12,326 nucleotides of DNA, taken from the NCBI GenBank assembly GCA_964493245.1, contig CAZBNB010000035.1, forward strand, positions 1-12,326, read 5' to 3'. Positions within the stretch are counted from its first letter, which is position 1. Each line of letters begins with the position of its first letter. The notes under the pieces were generated by a model. The model saw only the letters and a program-made list of their open reading frames with translations, made no database searches and was not told the DNA's origin. Source of the stretch: CAZBNB01 sp964493245 (lineage in GTDB: Bacteria; Pseudomonadota; Gammaproteobacteria; Legionellales; Legionellaceae). The translations under genes and the position numbers were made by a program. This document shows, in pieces, positions 1 through 5,361 of the stretch.

Positions 1-49
1 GATGATAGTGTGGGGTTTCCCCATGTGAAAGTAGGTCATTGCCAGGGTT
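1..49 (+). rRNA. rrf: 5S ribosomal RNA, 3' end only
   Basis: The first ~49 bases match the 3' end of bacterial 5S rRNA: the GTGTGGGG / CCCCATG helix followed by GAAAGTAGG and the closing GCCAGG strand, in the same order as in Escherichia coli 5S. The 5' part lies outside the window, so the window starts at the distal end of an rRNA operon. The exact 3' end is uncertain by 1-2 bases. Confidence 0.9.
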
Positions 50-58
50 TTATTCCAT

Positions 59-90
59 AAAGACTAGTGTATATAACCCTAGTCTTTTAT
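59..90 (+). terminator. Hairpin between 5S rRNA and tRNA-Thr (processing stem or leaky terminator)
   Basis: AAAGACTAG (59-67) pairs perfectly with CTAGTCTTT (79-87) around an 11-nt loop. The distal strand ends in a short T run, so it looks like an intrinsic terminator. Only about ten bases separate it from the tRNA-Thr gene, too few for a separate tRNA promoter downstream of it. It is therefore more likely a processing stem or a partial terminator inside a 5S-tRNA transcript. Confidence 0.6.
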
Positions 91-97
91 AGTTTAT

Positions 98-173
<76 letters not shown>

Positions 174-192
174 TATAAATCAAGTAGTTAAG

Positions 193-217
193 AAGCCCGC
201 CAAAAGCGGGCTTTTTT
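193..217 (+). terminator. Intrinsic terminator of the rRNA/tRNA operon
   Basis: AAGCCCGC (193-200), loop CAAAA, GCGGGCTT (206-213), then a T run to 217. This is a textbook GC-rich rho-independent terminator 20 nt after the tRNA and probably ends the whole rRNA-tRNA transcript. Confidence 0.92.
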
Positions 218-219
218 CA

Positions 220-342
220 TGTAGAAGCAATGTAGAAGATGTAGAGCAGATCTTTCCTATTTTTACTTCAAGACCTAACGAAATCTCTTCCATTATTAAA
301 TGTATTGAGCAAAAGCTGTTAGAATCAAATAGTGGACAATAA
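220..342 (+). pseudogene. Possible decayed 3' end of an unidentified gene
   Basis: This frame is open from within the upstream terminator to TAA at 340-342 and has no ATG. Its last ~35 codons read like a protein C-terminus: an acidic start (NVEDVEQ), a short hydrophobic stretch, then an amphipathic helix (EISSIIKCIEQKLLE). The region starts with three copies of an ATGTAGA-like unit (219-246). There is no start codon or ribosome site. It could be a remnant left next to the tRNA, or chance; the family is not recognised. Confidence 0.2.
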
Positions 343-361
343 ATTATCAACATGATAAACT
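333..361 (+). promoter_or_regulatory. Candidate promoter with embedded palindrome, upstream of the glycine-zipper gene
   Basis: A -35-like TGGACA (333-338) lies 17 bases from a weaker -10-like TAAACT (356-361). The perfect inverted repeat TTATCA-ACA-TGATAA (344-358) sits between and overlaps these boxes, where a repressor operator often lies. The expected transcript start would be near 368, giving a leader of ~33 nt before the ATG at 401. No regulator is identified. Confidence 0.35.
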
Positions 362-400
362 AAAACCACTTTAGTGATTTATCGATTTGAAGTAATATTT

Positions 401-1600
401 ATGAGTATTCAACGGAAAGTAGACGCAGCAAAAACAGTGCTACGTACGGCATCCCAATTAGTTGGATTCTGTATGGAAACTAAAAATTTTATTCATCATA
501 CCGAAGAGTCTCTTTTTGCGAAAATACTTGCTAGAGATGATTTGTCTGAAGAACAAAAAGAAAATGAAATAGATATAACCACTGCTGGTATATTGGTTGT
601 TGCTTTATCCTCTCACCGATCACGATACAAGAGCGTACAGAATAAAGAAGACCATTTAAGTCCATATTTGTGGGATGCAAATGGCTATTTAAAATCACCT
701 TATTATCCCAAGCAATACAAAGAAGTACTTGCCATAAGTGGTATTAATGAATCCACCGAACAAGACAATGAAGCTGCTGATGCGTATAACGAGCGCTTAG
801 TTTTGGCAGTAGGTACTAAAGTAATGAATGGAGAACTTCCATTTCAACCCGAAATTTTAAATGAAATATTTGATAAACATACTCAAGATGCACGCGATGA
901 GCTTCATCGAATGGTTGAATTTTTTCGTGACAAGTTGGCTCCTGGTAAAGCTGAAGAGATGGAACAAGGTCTATCGAATAATATTATTGCTCTTAAAGGA
1001 TACATGGGCGCAATCTCAGCTAAAATCAATCAAACTCCTCGTTACTATGGAACCTCTTCGATTTTGAGCGAAACTGCTACTCATGACGCTTATACAATAG
1101 AAGCTATCTTTAACAGAGCATTAAATACAGCCGCTGCTGGCAATGATACTCCTGAAAAGAAAAAATTTATGGAAGGGCTTGTCGCATTAAAACAAGCGAC
1201 TTTGGCTAGCTTTCAAAAGGGAGAAGCAAACTATGGGTTTGTTGATTGCGAAACGATAGCAAATAGCGCATTAACGTTAGCCACAAAAGTGGGCTCAAAT
1301 ACAGTTACTCAAGCTGATGTTAACCAATTCACACAAGCAACTCAAAAATACAAAACATCGCACGCTTTTGCAATCGTACTCGCCGTAATCGTTGGCGCAG
1401 TCATTGGTATGATTGCTGGTGCCGCAATTGGATTTGCAGTTGGTAACGTTCCTGGAGCCATTATCGGTGTTGTTGCTGGCCTTGTTGTCGGTGGTAGTAT
1501 AGCTGGCGTATCCAGTACAATGTGGTACACCAAAAAAGAGCCCTTGAATAAGGTATCTTCTGCTGCAACAGAGGTGATATCAAGTCAAAATTCAATTTAA
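401..1600 (+). CDS. Hypothetical protein with C-terminal glycine-zipper membrane hairpin
   Basis: A 399-residue protein of unrecognised family. Residues 1 to ~320 are soluble, rich in predicted helix and without a signal peptide. Residues ~321-371 are strongly hydrophobic with Gly/Ala at regular spacing (GAVIGMIAGAAIGFAVG, then GAIIGVVAGLVVGGSIAG). That is two membrane segments joined at N-V-P, typical of a glycine-zipper hairpin, followed by a hydrophilic tail of ~28 residues ending in SSQNSI. I chose ATG 401; the same frame is open from a GTG at 374, but 401 has a weak GAAG eight bases upstream and begins with a normal polar N-terminus. The gene stands alone: a terminator lies upstream and a strong hairpin downstream. 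A membrane-inserting secreted effector is possible given the neighbours, but nothing in the sequence proves secretion. Confidence 0.8.
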   Translation: MSIQRKVDAAKTVLRTASQLVGFCMETKNFIHHTEESLFAKILARDDLSEEQKENEIDITTAGILVVALSSHRSRYKSVQNKEDHLSPYLWDANGYLKSPYYPKQYKEVLAISGINESTEQDNEAADAYNERLVLAVGTKVMNGELPFQPEILNEIFDKHTQDARDELHRMVEFFRDKLAPGKAEEMEQGLSNNIIALKGYMGAISAKINQTPRYYGTSSILSETATHDAYTIEAIFNRALNTAAAGNDTPEKKKFMEGLVALKQATLASFQKGEANYGFVDCETIANSALTLATKVGSNTVTQADVNQFTQATQKYKTSHAFAIVLAVIVGAVIGMIAGAAIGFAVGNVPGAIIGVVAGLVVGGSIAGVSSTMWYTKKEPLNKVSSAATEVISSQNSI

Positions 1601-1612
1601 TTGAATTTGGTC

Positions 1613-1655
1613 AGCATCTCTCAATGTGGTTGCTTAGAACCTATTGAGAGATGCT
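1613..1655 (+). terminator. Long perfect hairpin between convergent genes
   Basis: AGCATCTCTCAAT (1613-1625) pairs perfectly with ATTGAGAGATGCT (1643-1655); inside the 17-nt loop GGTT and AACC can pair as well. It lies 13 nt after the stop of the glycine-zipper gene and downstream of the ankyrin frame on the other strand. There is no strong T run on either side, so termination may rely on the stem alone or the stem may protect mRNA 3' ends. Confidence 0.55.
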
Positions 1656-1785
1656 AGTCTCTTACTATGGATGCGATTGCACGTATTTGCTATAGGACTG
1701 ATTCTGTATGTTACCTGATTCAGCAATGTAGAAAATATAACTCATCAATATTTAACAACTAAACCGAAATTGCTTGAACGCTCAC

Positions 1786-2676
1786 TCAATGCCGCGGCAA
1801 AAATTTTTCAAAGAGCTTTTTGTCAGTTGTCTCTTCTTGAACTGAATTAGAATCATCAGATCTTTTTTCTCCGAACAATGTATGTTGTTTCGATCTAATA
1901 ATGAGAGCCCTGTTTTTAATGATATTAGCAATGTCATCATAGCCCATGATACTAGCGATTTCAGTTGGTAGCATCGGAATGCTACGACTATCTACACCGG
2001 ATGCTATTTTATGTTCAATGAATTCATTTATCCGTCGCATAACAATTTCTCCTCTATTTTCTGCAAACTCTTTTAAGGATTCTTGACTAGAAAAAAAAGG
2101 AGTATCTGTTTGAGTTTCCGGATTTTCTAAGAGTGCTTTTATAATATCCAAATAACCATGTTGTGCGGCGATAAAAAGAGCGGTTAAGCCGTCTTTATTT
2201 GATGCATTAGGATTAGCGCCGTGTTTTAATAGTAGCTCTGCAATACCTAAATAACCATTTTGTGCAGCAATAAAGAGAATGCTTAGGCCATCTTTACGAG
2301 TGGTATTAGGATCCGCCTGATGATTTAATAAAAGTGACTCAACAACTTTTATATTCGAATTCAATACAGCTGTTTGTAGTAAGTTAGGCAGTAGGGTTAT
2401 ATCGTCGGAAGAATATGTGATTGTATCATGTAAGCGATTTAAATTTTGTGAAATAAGTTGACTATTCTCCTTGTTTGAAATCACCATACCTACATTACAA
2501 ACAACTTTAGAGTGAATGTTAATTGATACGCCAAGAATTTTTTGAGCAATCGCAACGCGATCACCTTCATAAGATGGATAAGAAGCAACATCCATAAATC
2601 TCCAACATTTAGTATCGGGATAGTATAATATTGCAATCGCATGCGCCGCTTCCTCGTCTTGAATCCCCCAATACAT
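1786..2676 (-). CDS. 3' part of a frame-broken cysteine protease: catalytic His/Asp plus ankyrin repeats
   Basis: This 296-codon frame continues the protein encoded by 3608-2490 in the -1 frame. Residues 5-40 (IQDEEAAHAIAILYY, then CWRFMDVASY) hold the His (H12) and Asp (D29) of a C58-type papain-fold protease; the 17-residue His-Asp spacing resembles YopT (H258/D274). Residues ~95-190 hold about three ankyrin repeats with typical DGLTALFIAAQ-GYLDII-ALL patterns and HGANPN turns; residues 190-296 are a charged helical tail. Its ATG (2676) is preceded by an in-frame TAG two codons upstream and has no ribosome site, so it is probably not a real start. Joining the frames at the run of five G (2665-2669) gives one protein of ~607 residues with Cys170, His323 and Asp340. 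It may be a pseudogene, a frameshifted gene or a sequencing error. Confidence 0.75.
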   Translation of the reverse strand: MYWGIQDEEAAHAIAILYYPDTKCWRFMDVASYPSYEGDRVAIAQKILGVSINIHSKVVCNVGMVISNKENSQLISQNLNRLHDTITYSSDDITLLPNLLQTAVLNSNIKVVESLLLNHQADPNTTRKDGLSILFIAAQNGYLGIAELLLKHGANPNASNKDGLTALFIAAQHGYLDIIKALLENPETQTDTPFFSSQESLKEFAENRGEIVMRRINEFIEHKIASGVDSRSIPMLPTEIASIMGYDDIANIIKNRALIIRSKQHTLFGEKRSDDSNSVQEETTDKKLFEKFLPRH

Positions 2677-3608
2677 AATCTAAAACCAATGGGTGACGAA
2701 TACGCTGAGTTTTGAACAATATTTTCAATTTTAGATAATAATTCTGTCATTGTCTTCGCATCGTAAATACCTGATTGAACATCCGTTATCTTGATACCTC
2801 CTAGCGCTTTTGTTTCGTCCGAAGCAGCAATTAGAGATATTTCTTCTATGTTTTGCTGACTTAACGGCTTGGCAAACAGATCGGTATATCGTTCTGGATT
2901 TTGGTATAATAATATGCTTTCGTAAAATGCCTTAATCTCCCAGAGATCTTTTTGCCATCTAGGGTCTTTTTCTAATTCACTTAACGGAGTTCCCGAATCT
3001 AAGTAGCTATTTAATATTAAGATTTTATTGAGTCTTTTGTTTAAAATAGCCTCTTTTTTCTGCAGTGCGGCTTCTAACCAGCGCATTGTAAAACCATTGC
3101 AAATCCCAATTATACTAAAATGATGCCCTAGTGCTTTACAACACTTAATTAATGTGTGGTGAAACATTCTGCTTAATATGGGGTTTTGCGTGTACGAAGA
3201 CAAAAAAAATAACTCTTCTTCTTCTGCTGCTTCTGGAGTGACATCAGAAAGGTTTGACTGCGATTCTAGTTCTCGTTCTTTTTCTAATTTTTGAATGTCA
3301 TGCTCAAGCTGTCTCAAGCGAATACTGTTTCGTAATATTTGAAAAAGATAAAATAGAGCAAGCAAAACCGTTATTACGGCCAAAATCACAAGTAACCAAT
3401 AAAATTGCCTCGATATCTTTTCGACAGATTTCTGAGTGTTTTGGTCAATCCGATCAAGAGTGGATTGGAGCTCGGCGCTTTTACTACTAAATCGACGTAA
3501 TCTTTGACTAAGTTCTGATATTTTTTGCAAATCGATATATCGGCCGCTATTGACCTCATTTTCTATTTGAGTGGCGATCTCGATCAGTCGTTCATCAGCT
3601 ATGGGCAT
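2490..3608 (-). CDS. 5' part of a frame-broken membrane-anchored C58-like cysteine protease
   Basis: A 372-codon frame of which only the first ~314 residues look authentic. Residues 1-65 form a helical, coiled-coil-like segment; 69-92 are a single membrane helix (FYWLLVILAVITVLLALFYL); 95-132 are a charged, probably coiled-coil linker. From ~145 a papain-fold domain begins, with the nucleophile motif GICNGFTMRWLEAAL (Cys170), the Gly-x-Cys-x-Gly...Trp pattern seen in YopT/C58-like proteases. After residue ~315 the frame gives a basic, implausible sequence and ends, while the -1 frame carries the expected His/Asp motifs. The ATG at 3608 has no clear ribosome site, and the frame is open upstream to the stop at 3690-3692 with plausible protein but no start codon, so the N-terminus is uncertain. 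It lies 64 nt downstream of the aminotransferase, on the same strand. Confidence 0.75.
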   Translation of the reverse strand: MPIADERLIEIATQIENEVNSGRYIDLQKISELSQRLRRFSSKSAELQSTLDRIDQNTQKSVEKISRQFYWLLVILAVITVLLALFYLFQILRNSIRLRQLEHDIQKLEKERELESQSNLSDVTPEAAEEEELFFLSSYTQNPILSRMFHHTLIKCCKALGHHFSIIGICNGFTMRWLEAALQKKEAILNKRLNKILILNSYLDSGTPLSELEKDPRWQKDLWEIKAFYESILLYQNPERYTDLFAKPLSQQNIEEISLIAASDETKALGGIKITDVQSGIYDAKTMTELLSKIENIVQNSAYSSPIGFRLCIGGFKTRKRRMRLQYYTIPILNVGDLWMLLLIHLMKVIALRLLKKFLAYQLTFTLKLFVM

Positions 3609-3672
3609 AAAGATACTCGTTATTGCTATGTCTAGATCCTTGTTATCAAGACGATCTAAAATGCGCTGTAAA

Positions 3673-5256
3673 TCAAAAATTTGACGACTTTATAACAGCC
3701 AATACACTTTGTATCGATGAGCGTAATTCTAATAAGGCTGTATTCTTAAATTTTAAAGAAGAACAGCAATCTTTAATTTGTTTCAGTTGAGTAAGTTTCG
3801 ATTTTATTGTGCGATAAAGATTGTTATCTACTTCTTCTAATTCTTTCATATATTGAGTGATATGTTGCAAATGATCTTTTTTTATTTTTCCTCTAATGTG
3901 ACTTAAACGATTTTCTAATCGATCCATTAGTTCTTTTAATTCATGCTGACTACCACTACATGTAATTCTGAAAAAACCATTACATTCAGGTAATCCAAAA
4001 TAAGATAGTGGTGTAATCATGATTGAGTCTTTAAACATTAGGTAATATGCAATTTCTTCATCGGTCGTAACTTTTCCTCTCTTTTGCATGACACGTTTTA
4101 CTTGAGGGGGTAATTTTTCACCTAATAAATCATTGAAATCACCTAAAGCATAAAAGGTGGCTTCAACCTGATAATTGGGATCAGGCATAGATGCCCCCAT
4201 TGCTTGTAAACGATCAAGCACGTATTTTACTTTTTTTTGATAAAACTGAGTTAAATGTTTATGCTCCATCGCATCAAAATTGGCCATGGTTTGAGCATAA
4301 ACAATTTGTGAAGAGCGTGGTGCGTGAATAAAATAATTAATATGCTCATTAACCATTTCTGTCATCAAGGCGTGATCGAATACGATAAGCATCGCCATGC
4401 GCTCCCCTGCTGCCGAAAATGCTTTTGTAGCTGAACGAAGAATAATGGTCCTGGATTTAAGATCAGGTGCGATGTTTAAAAACGAAGGCATATCAACAAA
4501 TGACATTTCAGCGTAAGCCTCGTCAAATATAATATGCATATGGGGATATTGCCTTAGTATCGCTGCTATTTGGACTAATTCTGCTTTATCAATGATATTT
4601 CCTAACGGATTAGAGGGATTACAAAATAAAATAGCTTTTGGCCAAATATGATCTTTTTGCGCCAGTTTCATTGCGTCTTCGATGCTTTTCTTCACAGCGC
4701 TTGAGGTTACTTTATAGCCAGGCTCATTCATCACGTTGATTGGATGTAAGATATGTTGGCTATTTGCATATACACTGTAGTGAGGAAAAGGGGTAATGAT
4801 TCGATATGATGAGTTGTCACCATATCGTTTATTTAATGTTTCGAAAATGGTTCTTAAAGCGCCAATGCCGCCAACGGTAAATAAAATATGTTCGGGTTTA
4901 ATGGTTGAGTGATACCAGCTACTCATGACCTTAGCCATCATATTTCTTGGTAAAATATCACCATGGGGATCACCATAATCAACCGCTGGGTTTTCATCCA
5001 TTTCTTCAGGAGTGAGATGCCATTTTTTAGCTAACGCATCAATATTTTTCCAATAAGATAGATATGAAGCGATAGTATGGCGGTTTATTGGATAGGTAGG
5101 ACGACCCATACCGGCATGAATAAATTTTTTTTCTGGATTTCGTAGCAGCAGCTTTTCTTGTTGAGCGTGAGCCCACATGCTAAGCAGCATGACTTTTTCA
5201 ATTTTTTTAGCGCATTGTCCTGTTGGTGTTAGCATAGTTAGTCCATTGCTATTCAT
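3673..5256 (-). CDS. PLP-dependent aminotransferase, class I/II, with C-terminal helical extension
   Basis: A fold-type I PLP enzyme that probably transfers amino groups between an amino acid and a 2-oxo acid in the cytoplasm; substrate unknown. Visible elements: cofactor-binding VGGIGA (128-133), NPSNPLGN (213-220), DEAYAE (245-250, Asp245 and Tyr248), the Schiff-base lysine in SATKAF (Lys278), the phosphate-binding Arg286 in AGERMA, and FFRITCSG (423-435 region), whose Arg430 should bind the substrate carboxylate. All key residues are present. The core ends near residue 450; the last ~77 residues are a charged, coiled-coil-like tail absent from ordinary class I enzymes. ATG 5256 lies only ~4 nt after the predicted transcript start; the in-frame ATG 5235 (residue 8), with GGA upstream, is an alternative. 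The cysteine protease follows after 64 nt and may share its transcript. Confidence 0.9.
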   Translation of the reverse strand: MNSNGLTMLTPTGQCAKKIEKVMLLSMWAHAQQEKLLLRNPEKKFIHAGMGRPTYPINRHTIASYLSYWKNIDALAKKWHLTPEEMDENPAVDYGDPHGDILPRNMMAKVMSSWYHSTIKPEHILFTVGGIGALRTIFETLNKRYGDNSSYRIITPFPHYSVYANSQHILHPINVMNEPGYKVTSSAVKKSIEDAMKLAQKDHIWPKAILFCNPSNPLGNIIDKAELVQIAAILRQYPHMHIIFDEAYAEMSFVDMPSFLNIAPDLKSRTIILRSATKAFSAAGERMAMLIVFDHALMTEMVNEHINYFIHAPRSSQIVYAQTMANFDAMEHKHLTQFYQKKVKYVLDRLQAMGASMPDPNYQVEATFYALGDFNDLLGEKLPPQVKRVMQKRGKVTTDEEIAYYLMFKDSIMITPLSYFGLPECNGFFRITCSGSQHELKELMDRLENRLSHIRGKIKKDHLQHITQYMKELEEVDNNLYRTIKSKLTQLKQIKDCCSSLKFKNTALLELRSSIQSVLAVIKSSNF

Positions 5257-5263
5257 TTTTGAT

Positions 5264-5275
5264 TAAATTATAGCA
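5264..5275 (-). promoter_or_regulatory. Extended -10 promoter of the aminotransferase gene
   Basis: Read on the minus strand, TGCTATAAT (5275-5267) is a perfect TATAAT with the TGn extension, which can replace a -35 box; no good -35 is seen. It predicts transcription starting near 5260, almost at the first ATG (5256), so the mRNA is either nearly leaderless or translated from ATG 5235. Confidence 0.55.
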
Positions 5276-5325
5276 TTGATTTCTTTAAGAGCGCAGTTGG
5301 GTGATAAAATTAACATAATTTTAAC

Positions 5326-5331
5326 TATAAT
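5326..5331 (+). promoter_or_regulatory. Candidate -10 box for the hybrid kinase gene
   Basis: A perfect TATAAT 31 bases before the kinase ATG, in the short divergent region between aminotransferase and kinase. There is no convincing -35 box at 16-18 bases, so activity may depend on an activator or on the AT-rich upstream DNA. Confidence 0.4.
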
Positions 5332-5361
5332 GATCACATGTACCATTAGATAATTTCATGT

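Noticed and set aside
1342..1533. Minus-strand ORF of 63 codons opposite the glycine-zipper region
   Set aside because: Pro/Thr/Ala-rich translation is the expected mirror of Gly/Val/Ala codons; no start signal.
1670..1771. Short plus-strand frame MDAIARICYRTDSV... in the gap after the glycine-zipper gene
   Set aside because: About 31 codons, no ribosome site, lies downstream of a strong hairpin and has no recognisable pattern.
2490..2664. C-terminal 57 residues of the first protease frame (FKTRKRRMRLQYY...) as authentic protein
   Set aside because: They overlap, in another frame, a stretch with clear protease motifs (AHAIAI, RFMDV) and look like out-of-frame translation.
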